Source of the DNA: Bacteroidales bacterium
GTDB taxonomy: Bacteria; Bacteroidota; Bacteroidia; Bacteroidales; F082
DNA: 64,000 nucleotides
Assembly (NCBI GenBank): GCA_019454985.1
Contig: JACFNF010000005.1
Location: 62,001-126,000, forward strand
Reading direction: 5' to 3'
Shown here: positions 51,590-60,260 of the stretch, one piece after another
Position numbering within the stretch: position 1 is the stretch's first letter
Layout of the letters: every line of letters starts with the position of its first letter
Made by a program: the position numbers and the translations under genes
The notes under the pieces: model-generated
The model's input: the letters and a program-made list of their open reading frames with translations, nothing else
Told to the model about the DNA's origin: nothing
The model's database searches: none

Positions 51590-53023
51590 TTAAAAGGCGA
51601 TGACGAAAGCCGGTTGGCCGGCAAGGGCTTTTCGCATCGAGGCCGTAAGAACCAATCTTTTCTGTGTGCCTTGTTTTGCCAGTTGAATTGTTTTACCGCT
51701 TTCCAACAAAAACGGTTTTTGACATATTTTACTCAATTGTTCTGGTAGGAGGATGCTTTCGGGGAGGGCGGAATTTTCGTCACACAGATAGATAAGATAG
51801 CACCGGCTGCCGTCATTTTTTTGCGTAAAACAGAGTTTCCCCTCCGTAAATGGTTCCAATGGTTTAGTATTGTAGATACATTCTCCGTTGGTTTTCACCC
51901 ATTTCCCGATCTCGTTGAGGCGTTGATAAACTTCGGGCACAAAATCGCCTGTCTTGTCGGGGCCTATTCCCAGCAGAAAATTACCGCCTTTGGCCACGAT
52001 CTTCACTAAGGTTTGGATTACCCAACGCGAACTTTTATAGTTCTCTTCCGGTCCGGTCGAATACCAGTTGTCGCCCAATGTGATGCAGCTTTCCCAGGGA
52101 TAGTCGGGCAGATGGTCGGGGATTTGCTGCTCCGGTGTGCGATAGTTTTCAAATTCGCCATGCACGGTACGATCCACGATGAGGATTCCATTCTGATGCT
52201 GCCGCGCCATGGTCGCCACCTTTGGCATATCAATGTCCTGAATCCATTGATTTTTTCCAATCCATGGAAGTGTTTCCGCAGTGAGTGAGCCGGCAGGGCG
52301 CACCCATCCGCCATCGAGCCAGAGAAGGTCGAGCTGGCCATAACGGGTTACTAACTCTTCAATCTGGTTGAAAGTGAATTGCTGAAAACGTTGCCATTTT
52401 TCCGGGTATTTCTCAGGGTCGTAGTTCACATTGCGATCCTGAGGTGGAAAGCGGGGCCACCAGTAGTCGGGGTGATGCCAGTCGGGTTTGCTGAAATATG
52501 CGCCGACAGCTAGGCCTTCGTTGCGGAAAGCGTCAAACACAGCTTTCACCATATCGCTATTTGCTGCCACAGAAAAACGACTCTTTGGGTCGGTGATTTT
52601 ATAGTCGGTATAACGACTGTCGAACATACAAAAGCCATCGTGATGTTTTGTGGTGAAGACCAAGTACTTCATTCCGGCTTCCCGGGCAGCCACAGCCCAT
52701 TTTTTTGGGTCGAAAGCACTTGGGTTAAACTGATAGCGGATATTTTCGTAGGCTTTTTTATATGAAAAGTAATCCTCGGCAAACTCCCCTTTTCGTGCGC
52801 ACCAGGGCTCGTCTTCAGGGCAGAGGCTCCAGCTTTCAACCACTCCCCATTCGCTGTATGGCCCCCAATGGATGATGATGCCAAATTTCCAATCCTGCCA
52901 GTTGTGTAACTTCTTTAAAACCATGCTGTCGGCAGGCCATTCGTATTTGGGAGTAAGCTCCTGTGCGTGGGTGTTGAGAGTCAGAAACAGAGAAATGAGA
53001 ATAATCAAAAGCTGTTTTTTCAT
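51590..53023 (-). CDS. Secreted GH29 alpha-L-fucosidase
   Basis: About 477 residues from MKKQLLIILIS. Signal peptide ends NTHAQ, so it acts in the periplasm or on the surface. The GH29 barrel shows WKFGIIIHWGPYSEWGV, GMKYLVFTTKHHDGFCMFDS, and the nucleophile Asp in the strand YGQLDLLWLDGGW (residues about 248-260). YKSSRWVIQTLVKIVAKGGNFLLGIGPDKTGDF is the usual C-terminal barrel signature. It removes terminal fucose from glycans. There is no SusC/SusD pair or other glycosidase nearby, so it is an isolated gene. Its -7 box is at 53046. Confidence 0.94.
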   Translation of the reverse strand: MKKQLLIILISLFLTLNTHAQELTPKYEWPADSMVLKKLHNWQDWKFGIIIHWGPYSEWGVVESWSLCPEDEPWCARKGEFAEDYFSYKKAYENIRYQFNPSAFDPKKWAVAAREAGMKYLVFTTKHHDGFCMFDSRYTDYKITDPKSRFSVAANSDMVKAVFDAFRNEGLAVGAYFSKPDWHHPDYWWPRFPPQDRNVNYDPEKYPEKWQRFQQFTFNQIEELVTRYGQLDLLWLDGGWVRPAGSLTAETLPWIGKNQWIQDIDMPKVATMARQHQNGILIVDRTVHGEFENYRTPEQQIPDHLPDYPWESCITLGDNWYSTGPEENYKSSRWVIQTLVKIVAKGGNFLLGIGPDKTGDFVPEVYQRLNEIGKWVKTNGECIYNTKPLEPFTEGKLCFTQKNDGSRCYLIYLCDENSALPESILLPEQLSKICQKPFLLESGKTIQLAKQGTQKRLVLTASMRKALAGQPAFVIAF

Positions 53024-53045
53024 GTTACTGCGTGATAGGTATTTG

Positions 53046-53053
53046 CAAAAATA
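53046..53053 (-). promoter_or_regulatory. -7 box of the fucosidase gene
   Basis: Minus-strand TATTTTTG, 22 bases before the ATG at 53023. Confidence 0.6.
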
Positions 53054-53143
53054 GGCAAATCGCGCCGACCAATTTGAAAGGGTTTTTAAAAGTCTTCTGC
53101 ACGAAAACTCCTTTGGTGTTGTGAAAGATTTCACGAATTTTGG

Positions 53144-53151
53144 TACTTTTG
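53144..53151 (+). promoter_or_regulatory. -7 box of the ornithine carbamoyltransferase gene
   Basis: TACTTTTG, 44 bases before the ATG at 53196, with TTG elements around 53113-53121 at a wider spacing than ideal. Confidence 0.55.
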
Positions 53152-53195
53152 CCGTTTGAGAAATCTATCAGTAATTATTCAAAAAATCCTCATTT

Positions 53196-54197
53196 ATGGC
53201 CTTCAATCTCAGAAACCGCAACTTTCTTAAGCTGCTTGATTTTACTCCTCAGGAGATTCAGTTTTTGCTCAATCTTGCTTTAGACCTTAAAAAAGCCAAA
53301 TATGCCGGCACAGAGCAACAGCGTCTGAAAGGCAAAAACATCGCCCTTATTTTTGAAAAAGACTCTACGCGCACGCGCTGTGCTTTTGAAGTGGCTGCTT
53401 ACGATCAGGGCGCAAGGGTAACTTATCTGGGGCCAAGCGGTTCGCAGATTGGGAAAAAGGAATCCATGAAAGATACTGCCCGCGTGCTCGGACGTATGTA
53501 CGACGGGATTGAATATCGCGGTTTCGGACAAGCAATTGTTGAAGAGTTGGGCAAATACGCTGGTGTGCCGGTGTGGAACGGACTGACCGATGAGTTCCAT
53601 CCAACCCAGATTCTGGCCGATTTCCTCACCATGATGGAGCACAGCGACAAACCTCTGCATCAGGTGGCATTTGCCTATTGCGGCGATGCCCGCAACAATA
53701 TGGGCAATTCGTTGATGGTGGGTGCTGCCAAGATGGGAATGGATTTTAGGGCCGTTGCCCCGAAAAAAAACTGGCCCGACCAAAAATTGGTGGATGTTTG
53801 CCTGGAAATTGCCCGCGAAACCGGCGCAAAAATCACCTTGACCGAGAGCGTTGACGAAGGAGTGAAAGGTGTTGACTTCCTCTATACCGATGTGTGGGTC
53901 TCGATGGGTGAACCCGACCATGTGTGGGAAGAACGAATCAAGCTTATGCTTCCTTATCAGGTGAACGGCGAGATGATCAAGAAAACCGGCAACCCAAGGG
54001 TGAAATTCCTGCACTGCCTGCCGGCATTCCACAACCGTGAAACTATTATTGGCGAACAGATCTATCAGAAGTTCGCTGTAGAAGCGATGGAAGTGAATGA
54101 CGAAGTATTTGAGTCGCCGGCTTCATTGGTCTTTGACGAAGCCGAAAACCGACTCCATACTATCAAAGCTGTAATGGTTGCAACTTTAGGTGACTAA
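53196..54197 (+). CDS. argF: Ornithine carbamoyltransferase
   Basis: 333 residues. Carbamoyl-phosphate site [15 protein letters not shown] (near 56), HPTQ (near 147), ornithine-loop element [17 protein letters not shown] (near 232) and HCLPAFHN (near 270) are all intact. The true-OTC loop VSMGE distinguishes it from acetyl- or succinylornithine carbamoyltransferases. [12 protein letters not shown] and the length are closer to the catabolic (arcB) type, so arginine breakdown is possible. No other arginine gene is present. A single gene between the fucosidase (divergent) and a terminator. Confidence 0.94.
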   Translation: MAFNLRNRNFLKLLDFTPQEIQFLLNLALDLKKAKYAGTEQQRLKGKNIALIFEKDSTRTRCAFEVAAYDQGARVTYLGPSGSQIGKKESMKDTARVLGRMYDGIEYRGFGQAIVEELGKYAGVPVWNGLTDEFHPTQILADFLTMMEHSDKPLHQVAFAYCGDARNNMGNSLMVGAAKMGMDFRAVAPKKNWPDQKLVDVCLEIARETGAKITLTESVDEGVKGVDFLYTDVWVSMGEPDHVWEERIKLMLPYQVNGEMIKKTGNPRVKFLHCLPAFHNRETIIGEQIYQKFAVEAMEVNDEVFESPASLVFDEAENRLHTIKAVMVATLGD

Positions 54198-54218
54198 AAT
54201 ATCAAATTTTTTTACCGT

Positions 54219-54259
54219 AACACCCTGTTTTTGAATAAAAGACAGGGTGTTGTCTTTCT
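54219..54259. terminator. Terminator between argF and the MORN-like lipoprotein gene
   Basis: Perfect 10-bp stem AACACCCTGT / ACAGGGTGTT with a 13-base loop; T-rich sequence on both sides, so it can serve both convergent genes. Confidence 0.75.
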
Positions 54260-54720
54260 TATGGAATGAGCAGAGCTTCTTCCTCACTGATCGAGTCGCC
54301 CTCGGGGCTCCACCATTTCCATTCGCCTGCCCGCTGGCCATGATGATAAACGCCTGTCATTTTTTTTTGCCCCCCGGGATAAAACATTCGGGCAAAGCCA
54401 TGTCGTTGGTCGTTCAGAAACTCGCCTTCGCTCCAAAGCATACCGTTTTCGTAATACGATTTCCATACGCCTTGGCGCTGTCCTTTAACTAAAAGTCCTT
54501 CCATCTTTTTTTGTCCGGAAGGATAATATTGAATTTCTGTTTGCTTCGTTTGAGGTGCATCTTTCGAAGCAATATAAACCTTCTGGGGGCTTCCGTCGGG
54601 GTAGGTGCTAACCACCGTTCTTACCGATGTTTGTCCCGAATGATCTGAGTGACAAGCGTAAAAAAGTAAAGCACTAAACAAAAAAGCTATAAGAACCAGT
54701 CGTTTCATGTGTTTTATCAT
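54259..54720 (-). CDS. MORN/YwqK-repeat lipoprotein
   Basis: 153 residues. A lipoprotein signal ends LLFYA and Cys near residue 23. The body has YwqK/MORN-like repeats of about 23 residues: IQYYPSGQKKMEGLLVKGQRQGVWKSYYENG, MLWSEGEFLNDQRHGFARMFYPGG and QKKMTGVYHHGQRAGEWKWWSPEG. Database names call such proteins antitoxins, but nothing here supports that. The ATG overlaps the dihydroorotase stop (ATGA), so they are translated from one transcript; a second ATG is at 54708. Confidence 0.8.
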   Translation of the reverse strand: MIKHMKRLVLIAFLFSALLFYACHSDHSGQTSVRTVVSTYPDGSPQKVYIASKDAPQTKQTEIQYYPSGQKKMEGLLVKGQRQGVWKSYYENGMLWSEGEFLNDQRHGFARMFYPGGQKKMTGVYHHGQRAGEWKWWSPEGDSISEEEALLIP

Positions 54721-56069
54721 CTATCGAATTCAAGGCGCATAGCACTCGCGGCTTCTATGATTTTTCCGTTCGCGTAAACAAGTGCACCATTGACAAAAGT
54801 GTGCGTGATGGCCGAGCGGAAACTGTGCCCTTCAAAAGGCGACCAACCACATTTGTAGCGGATGTTTTCATTACTGACTTTCCAAGGGTGATCAAGGTCA
54901 ACAAGCACAAAATCAGCGTAATAACCCTGTCGAATAAAGCCTCTTTTGTGGATTTGAAAGGCAATGGCCGGATTGTGAGCGGTTTTATTTACGATTTCTT
55001 CAAGCGTAAGAAGCCCCTGATGATAAAAATCGAGCATGGCCGGTAAAGCGTGCTGCACCAAGGGCCCGCCCGAAGGACTCTCGTAATAAGGTTTTAATTT
55101 TTCGACAAGGGCATGCGGTGCATGGTCGGTGGCCACCACATCGAGCCGTCCATCGGCCAAAGCCTGCCAAAGCGCTTGCTTGTCATTAACAGTTTTGATG
55201 GCCGGATTCCACTTGATGAAATTGCCTTTTTCTTCATAATCACGATCGTCGAACCAGAGATGGTGAACACAGACTTCGGCAGTAATCTTTTTTTCGGCCA
55301 AAGGGAGTTTGTTGCTGAAAAGTGACATTTCGTCGGCAGTGCTCAGGTGAAGCACATGAAGCCGTGTGTGGTAACGGGTGGCCAGCTCAACAGCTTTTGA
55401 TGTGGAAAGAAAACATGCGCGGGCACTTCGAATCAACGGATGAACAGAAGGAGGAGCCGCTTGTGGATAAAGACTGCGGTAATGGGCCATATTCTTTCTT
55501 ACCGTTGGTTCGTCTTCACAGTGGACAGCAACTAAGGCAGGCGATTCGGCAAAAATTCCTTCCAGTGCCTTTGGCTGGTCAACCAGCATATTGCCGGTGC
55601 TTGAACCCATGAAAACTTTGACTCCGCAAACCGTTTTGGGATTCATCTTTCGTATTTCGTCGAGGTTATCGTTCGAAGCACCGAGATAAAACGAATAATT
55701 GGCAAGAGATTTTTCGTCTGCTATTGCAAATTTATCTTCCAACAAGGCGTTGGTCAATGTGTTGGGAATAGTGTTAGGCATTTCCATGAAGCTGGTGATG
55801 CCTCCGGCAACAGCCGCCCTGCTTTCGGAAAAGATGTCGCCTTTATAGGTTAAACCGGGCTCTCTGAAATGAACCTGATCGTCAATCATGCCGGGCAAAA
55901 GAAAGAGGCCTGAAGCATCAAGGGCTTCAAAATGCTGAACCGATTCCGGAATTTCGATCCCTTGGGGAATGATGGCCTGGATGAGCCCATCGGAAACGAC
56001 GAGATGGGCTTGAAAACGACTCCCCTCATTGACGATGGTAGCGTTTTGAATGAGGTAGTTGTGTTGCAT
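54717..56069 (-). CDS. pyrC: Dihydroorotase
   Basis: 450 residues, type I dihydroorotase (amidohydrolase barrel) that closes carbamoyl aspartate to dihydroorotate in pyrimidine synthesis. The first metal motif reads GMIDDQVHFREPG, so the usual DxHxH is DDQVH (Gln65 in place of the first His). Other elements are normal: the lysine region CGVKVFMGSSTGN, LVAVHCEDE, LHVLHLST and the active-site VVATDHAPH (near 312). The Gln form is familiar to me from this phylum. It is part of an operon with the GT2 gene before it (11 bases) and the MORN-like gene after it (overlap). Confidence 0.93.
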   Translation of the reverse strand: MQHNYLIQNATIVNEGSRFQAHLVVSDGLIQAIIPQGIEIPESVQHFEALDASGLFLLPGMIDDQVHFREPGLTYKGDIFSESRAAVAGGITSFMEMPNTIPNTLTNALLEDKFAIADEKSLANYSFYLGASNDNLDEIRKMNPKTVCGVKVFMGSSTGNMLVDQPKALEGIFAESPALVAVHCEDEPTVRKNMAHYRSLYPQAAPPSVHPLIRSARACFLSTSKAVELATRYHTRLHVLHLSTADEMSLFSNKLPLAEKKITAEVCVHHLWFDDRDYEEKGNFIKWNPAIKTVNDKQALWQALADGRLDVVATDHAPHALVEKLKPYYESPSGGPLVQHALPAMLDFYHQGLLTLEEIVNKTAHNPAIAFQIHKRGFIRQGYYADFVLVDLDHPWKVSNENIRYKCGWSPFEGHSFRSAITHTFVNGALVYANGKIIEAASAMRLEFDR

Positions 56070-56080
56070 CTCAGCAAAAA

Positions 56081-56827
56081 TTATGATTGTTTTTCTTTGG
56101 CTTTTATCGCTCCAATCAATCCCCTCCAGCGCAGATTGATGACACCGAAAATGGCTTCCCTAAAAATCTTTTTGTTCATCTTGCTGGTACCCAAAGTGCG
56201 GTCGGTGAAGATGATCGGCACTTCGCGAATGGCAAAACCAAGGTGCCAGGCGGTGTATTTCATTTCGATTTGAAAGGCATAGCCAACGAACTTAATTTTA
56301 TCTAATCGGATAGTATCTAATACTTTGCGACGGTAGCATACGAATCCGGCGGTGGTGTCGCGTATTTTCATACGGGTGATTAAACGCACATACGATGAGG
56401 CATAATACGACATCAGCACTCTTCCCATGGGCCAATTGACCACATTGACGCCGGTGATGTATCTCGAGCCAATGGCTACATCAGCCCCTTCGAGATGAGT
56501 AGCCACATAAAGCCGTTCCAGATCGGCCGGGTTGTGCGAAAAATCGGCATCCATCTCAAAAATATAGTCGTAATTGCGCGCCAAAGCCCAGCGAAACCCG
56601 TGGATATAGGCAGTGCCTAATCCAAGTTTGCCTTTGCGCTCCTCGATAAACAATTTGTCGGGAAACTCCTGCATCAACTTTTTGACGATACCGGCAGTTC
56701 CATCCGGACTGTTGTCTTCGATAATGAGCACGTGAAATTCTTTCTTGAGCTTGAAAACAGCCCGAATAATCTGCTCGATATTTTCTCTTTCGTTATAAGT
56801 AGGAATGATGACGATGCTGTCTGTCAT
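56081..56827 (-). CDS. GT2 glycosyltransferase (dolichyl-phosphate mannose synthase-like)
   Basis: About 248 residues from MTDSIVIIPTYNERENI. GT-A fold of family 2: FEMDADFSHNPADL holds the DxD-type metal site, and RDTTAGFVCYRRKVL and GYAFQIEMKYTAWHLG are DPM1-type signatures. It should attach mannose (or a related sugar) to polyprenyl phosphate at the membrane. The C-terminus has no membrane segment. It lies 11 bases before pyrC. Confidence 0.9.
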   Translation of the reverse strand: MTDSIVIIPTYNERENIEQIIRAVFKLKKEFHVLIIEDNSPDGTAGIVKKLMQEFPDKLFIEERKGKLGLGTAYIHGFRWALARNYDYIFEMDADFSHNPADLERLYVATHLEGADVAIGSRYITGVNVVNWPMGRVLMSYYASSYVRLITRMKIRDTTAGFVCYRRKVLDTIRLDKIKFVGYAFQIEMKYTAWHLGFAIREVPIIFTDRTLGTSKMNKKIFREAIFGVINLRWRGLIGAIKAKEKQS

Positions 56828-56952
56828 AATGTTATGGGCTGTTGAATGCAAAAGCGTTGAAAATACAAAGGTGCGAAAAAATCCCAATAATTGCAAATTG
56901 GGCAATCGTTGCTCAAAAAGCTAAAAGAACTGAAAAAGAGGATATTTTTGTT

Positions 56953-57675
56953 TTAAAAACGGGCTCGACCGATATGAGTACCATCGTTATTAAAAAGCGG
57001 CGAATTGATCAGGTCGTTCGGGAAAACGGTGTAACCTCCGTTGGGGTCAAGATTTAGGCCGGTAACCTTTAAAACGGATTGCCAGACTAAAAGCGAGCAA
57101 TACCAACAATTGTTGTCGGCCCAGTCGTTGGTGTTTTTGCCATGCGCATCAGGCAGAGATTTCATCGCGTTCCACGATGAAAAATCGCCTTTTTGCCGAA
57201 GGGCAAATTCAACAATGGAGTCTATCTGTTGTTCGGTCAAATTCAACCGCAGCCGATAGCGGCGTCCGGTATTGGTCTTATCGAAATTGGTGTTGTTGAA
57301 AGCATCGAATTTATGGTGCGTTAAGGCAGCGATTTCGCGAACCTGATACTCCTGAGGAACATCCTTGGCGATGGATTCGACAGTGATAGCGTGGGCAAGC
57401 AGGCTGTCAGGATCGGAGTGTGAATAACCTCTGACAACCAAAGCAGCATGGCCAAAACTAGTACCGCCGCCAAGAAATGAAGTTCCGGGAAAGATGTTGA
57501 GATTGGGTTTAACCAAAATATCACCCCGGCGAAGCTCCGTCACACCTTCCACACACCAGTTGGCAGGATTTTCGGTTTTGCTGAAAACAGATTCATCCTC
57601 CCGGTGATCACACGAAACCAATAAACATGCTAAGGCGAAAAAAAGAAAATGCAAACTATTAAGGCTCGGGCGCAT
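56953..57675 (-). CDS. YiiX-like cysteine hydrolase lipoprotein
   Basis: 240 residues. Lipoprotein signal ends LACLLVS and Cys. The remainder fits the permuted NlpC/P60 fold of the YiiX/YebB group, with the His in SFGHAALVVRG (near 75) ahead of the Cys in NNCWYCSLLVWQS (near 192). GDILVKPN at the start of the domain is typical. These enzymes act on amide or thioester bonds; the true substrate is unknown. A single gene with a -7 box at 57695. Confidence 0.85.
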   Translation of the reverse strand: MRPSLNSLHFLFFALACLLVSCDHREDESVFSKTENPANWCVEGVTELRRGDILVKPNLNIFPGTSFLGGGTSFGHAALVVRGYSHSDPDSLLAHAITVESIAKDVPQEYQVREIAALTHHKFDAFNNTNFDKTNTGRRYRLRLNLTEQQIDSIVEFALRQKGDFSSWNAMKSLPDAHGKNTNDWADNNCWYCSLLVWQSVLKVTGLNLDPNGGYTVFPNDLINSPLFNNDGTHIGRARF

Positions 57676-57694
57676 AGGACATATTTTTCAAAAA

Positions 57695-57702
57695 CAAAAC
57701 TA
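57695..57702 (-). promoter_or_regulatory. -7 box of the YiiX-like gene
   Basis: Minus-strand TAGTTTTG, 19 bases before the ATG at 57675. Confidence 0.6.
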
Positions 57703-57837
57703 CATAAAACCGAATCAATGTGAAATTTTGGAGTCATCATTTTTTTGTTTTTGTATGCAACCTTTGAAAAAATTGTTGTATCTTTACTTTATGAAATAAT
57801 AACAATTCATATCAAAACAACATTAAACAATAACGTT

Positions 57838-58944
57838 ATGAAAAGAACACTGTTACTTCTGTTGACAATTGTAAGTATTTTATTTACAGCATGTAACAAA
57901 GACAAAGAAAAAGACCCTGAACAACTCACCCCCGACAAAGCTAAGGTTGAGGTTCGTAATGCCAGTCAGCAGATCACTGGAAATCTGAACGAAGCCATGA
58001 GCCTGCCCGCATTTAGCTCGCTGAATTTCCTTGTCCAGCTCACCGGACAGGATTTCATGAAATCCAAAGTGAAGGATGTTTTGCTGCATACTAAAAACAA
58101 TATGCCGCAAGCACTCAAAAGCATATTGAAAACCAATACGCTGAAAGAAGGAGGCCTTGGTGAGCTTGGAATTTTTGAGTTTAATTTTGATACCGAAGAG
58201 TTTGATTTGGTACAAACCAGCACCACCATGATGCGGATGAGCTTCCCGGCTGACCAAACAAACTATGCCTCCCACACTAATAATGCCGAACTGACAGTTG
58301 AAAATCTTCAGTTTCAGACAATCACAGTAATGGAAGAAGAGTGGGACTGGGAAACAGGCGATTATATCCTTGTCCTTGTTGAACAAGATATACCCAAAAC
58401 GGCAAAGGTAACCCACAAAATTTCCGGTGCCACTGTTCTCTCTGCCAATTACAGTGCTTCATACACCAATGATGGAATCCCAACAGCCTTAGATGCTTCC
58501 ATCAATTCAGCACCCTACAGCTTCACCTCAAAACTTAACGGAAGCGGCACTAACTATCAGGCCGAAGTGATGATGAAAAATGGTTCGAATGAGCTGATGG
58601 GTGCAAATATGGATGTGACCTATGCAAGCAATATGGAAGATGTTGAAAAAGTTGATGGTTATTATCTTGTGGCCCCACTGAAAGTTGATGGCTGGATGAA
58701 ACCCACTGCTATCCAAAATCACATGGATCAGGTGGAAGAGACGGGCGGCCAGTATGACCTGACTTTTTTAAATGCACAAATGTCAATGAAACTGATTCAT
58801 ACCGGAATCAATGGTATCATAGGAAACCTTGAGTATAAGCTTTATACCGATCCTGAGGACGGAGAAACATCACCGAATATTGCTGTTGTTTATTCCGACG
58901 GTACTTTTGATTGGCTTACTGACGTTTTCGGAAGTGGACGTTAA
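57838..58944 (+). CDS. Lipoprotein of unknown function
   Basis: About 368 residues from MKRTLLLLLTIVSILFTA then Cys, a lipoprotein signal. The body begins with a lysine/aspartate-rich linker (NKDKEKDPEQLTPDKA), then a helical part (QQITGNLNEAMSLPAFSSLNFL) and a long beta-rich domain (FEFNFDTEEFDLVQTS; YSASYTNDGIPTALDASI; YLVAPLKVDGWM). It ends VVYSDGTFDWLTDVFGSGR. I recognise no family. A box TATCTTTA lies 51 bases upstream (57779-57786). The gene is alone and ends in a strong terminator. Confidence 0.75.
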   Translation: MKRTLLLLLTIVSILFTACNKDKEKDPEQLTPDKAKVEVRNASQQITGNLNEAMSLPAFSSLNFLVQLTGQDFMKSKVKDVLLHTKNNMPQALKSILKTNTLKEGGLGELGIFEFNFDTEEFDLVQTSTTMMRMSFPADQTNYASHTNNAELTVENLQFQTITVMEEEWDWETGDYILVLVEQDIPKTAKVTHKISGATVLSANYSASYTNDGIPTALDASINSAPYSFTSKLNGSGTNYQAEVMMKNGSNELMGANMDVTYASNMEDVEKVDGYYLVAPLKVDGWMKPTAIQNHMDQVEETGGQYDLTFLNAQMSMKLIHTGINGIIGNLEYKLYTDPEDGETSPNIAVVYSDGTFDWLTDVFGSGR

Positions 58945-58975
58945 TTCTTAATATTCTGTTTTTTAAAATGTTTTG

Positions 58976-59005
58976 AAAGCCGGCAAACTCATGCCGGCTT
59001 TTTTT
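58976..59005 (+). terminator. Terminator of the lipoprotein gene at 57838
   Basis: Perfect stem AAAGCCGGC / GCCGGCTTT, 8-base loop, then T run. Confidence 0.92.
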
Positions 59006-59042
59006 GTAACATCTGGCAGATGTGGCCTCACCGTTTTATACC

Positions 59043-59050
59043 TAATTTTG
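59043..59050 (+). promoter_or_regulatory. -7 box of holB
   Basis: TAATTTTG, 19 bases before the ATG at 59070. Confidence 0.6.
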
Positions 59051-59069
59051 AAGCCTAAATGATCAACAG

Positions 59070-60206
59070 ATGAAATTTAGCGAAATCATTGGTCAGCAGG
59101 CCACGATTGATCGCCTGATAGAGTCGGCCAAAGAAGGGCGAGTAAGTCATACACAGTTGTTTTTTGGCCCTCCGGGAAACGGAAAATTGGCGCTTGCACT
59201 GGCTTATGCCCAATATCTCAATTGTCACAATCCCTCCGAAACCGATAGCTGCGGACATTGCCCGGCATGTATCAAAACTGCTAAGCTCATACACCCCGAT
59301 CTTCATTTTTTCTATCCAACCACCACGACAAAAAAAATCAAGAAGGATCCGGAATCGCAGCTTTTTTCCGACGAGTGGCGTACGTTTGTGCTCGATGGGA
59401 ATGGTTATGTGGCTTTGAACAAATGGTATGAACACCTGGGTGTCGAAAACAAACAGGGGACCATTTTTGCGCGCGATGCGACTGAGATGATCAAAAGGCT
59501 CAACCTGAAAGCTTATGAAGGGAAATATAAAATTGTCCTGATCTGGATGGTTGAAAAAATGCATGTTTCGGCGGCCAATAAACTGTTGAAACTGTTGGAA
59601 GAGCCACCACAACAAACGCTTTTTATTCTTATCAGCGAACAGTCTGAGCAATTGTTGGCCACTATCCGTTCGCGTGCTTTTCAATTGAAAATACCACGGA
59701 TTGACGATCAGAGCATAGCAAGCGCTTTGGCTCAAAAATATAATCTTAGACTGGCTGATGCCAATCCTTATGCACTGATGGCGCATGGAAACTGGATTGA
59801 AGCCTGCCGTTTGGTGGAGAATGGCGACGAGGATAAGGAGCATTTCTACACTACCCAACGTTGGATGCGGCTTTGTTTCAAGAACAATATTCCCGAACTG
59901 ATTGATTTCTGTGCCGAAATTGCTACTATCGGACGCGAAAAACAAAAAACATTTCTGGCTTTCAGCCTTCAACTCTTTCACAACTCTCTGCTTACAAACA
60001 ACGGATTGCAGACCTGGGTAAGATTGACTGGCGAAGAGGCCGGATTTACCGGCAAATTTGCCCCCTATGTGCATCATCGCAATTTGCTTGAGCTCACACA
60101 ACTCATGGAAGAAGGGATACGGCAGATAGAGCGCAATGCTTCGCCACAAATTCTGTTTATGGATATTAGCCTGAAAGTAAGTAAGTTGTTGAGTCTCAAA
60201 CCCTGA
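59070..60206 (+). CDS. holB: DNA polymerase III delta-prime subunit
   Basis: 378 residues. Clamp-loader subunit with the opening FSEIIGQQATIDRLIESAKEGRVSHTQLFFGPPGNGK. The P-loop ends GKL instead of GK(S/T), as expected for delta-prime, which does not hydrolyse ATP. Zinc cysteines are CHNPSETDSCGHCPAC (near 50-64). VEKMHVSAANKLLKLLEEPP and the SRx motif TIRSRAF follow. It starts a run of four genes: holB, ricT, gldH and the PBP1A gene. Confidence 0.92.
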   Translation: MKFSEIIGQQATIDRLIESAKEGRVSHTQLFFGPPGNGKLALALAYAQYLNCHNPSETDSCGHCPACIKTAKLIHPDLHFFYPTTTTKKIKKDPESQLFSDEWRTFVLDGNGYVALNKWYEHLGVENKQGTIFARDATEMIKRLNLKAYEGKYKIVLIWMVEKMHVSAANKLLKLLEEPPQQTLFILISEQSEQLLATIRSRAFQLKIPRIDDQSIASALAQKYNLRLADANPYALMAHGNWIEACRLVENGDEDKEHFYTTQRWMRLCFKNNIPELIDFCAEIATIGREKQKTFLAFSLQLFHNSLLTNNGLQTWVRLTGEEAGFTGKFAPYVHHRNLLELTQLMEEGIRQIERNASPQILFMDISLKVSKLLSLKP

Positions 60207-60213
60207 AAAACAG

Positions 60214-60240
60214 TTGCAAAAAAATATCCTATTTTTGCAA
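60214..60240. repeat. Perfect inverted repeat over the ricT -7 box
   Basis: TTGCAAAAA (60214-60222) and TTTTTGCAA (60232-60240) with a 9-base centre. The right arm contains the -7 box TATTTTTG (60230-60237) used by ricT. It could be an operator. Confidence 0.5.
60230..60237 (+). promoter_or_regulatory. -7 box of ricT
   Basis: TATTTTTG, 23 bases before the ATG at 60261, so ricT-gldH can be transcribed apart from holB. Confidence 0.6.
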
Positions 60241-60260
60241 CTTAATTCAAACGAAACTCC

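Noticed and set aside
53280..54032. Antisense frame of 250 residues inside argF
   Set aside because: Shadow of a fully conserved gene, no start signal or motif.
54259..54720. Antitoxin label often given to YwqK-like proteins
   Set aside because: The protein is a lipoprotein with MORN-like repeats in a pyrC operon and has no toxin partner.
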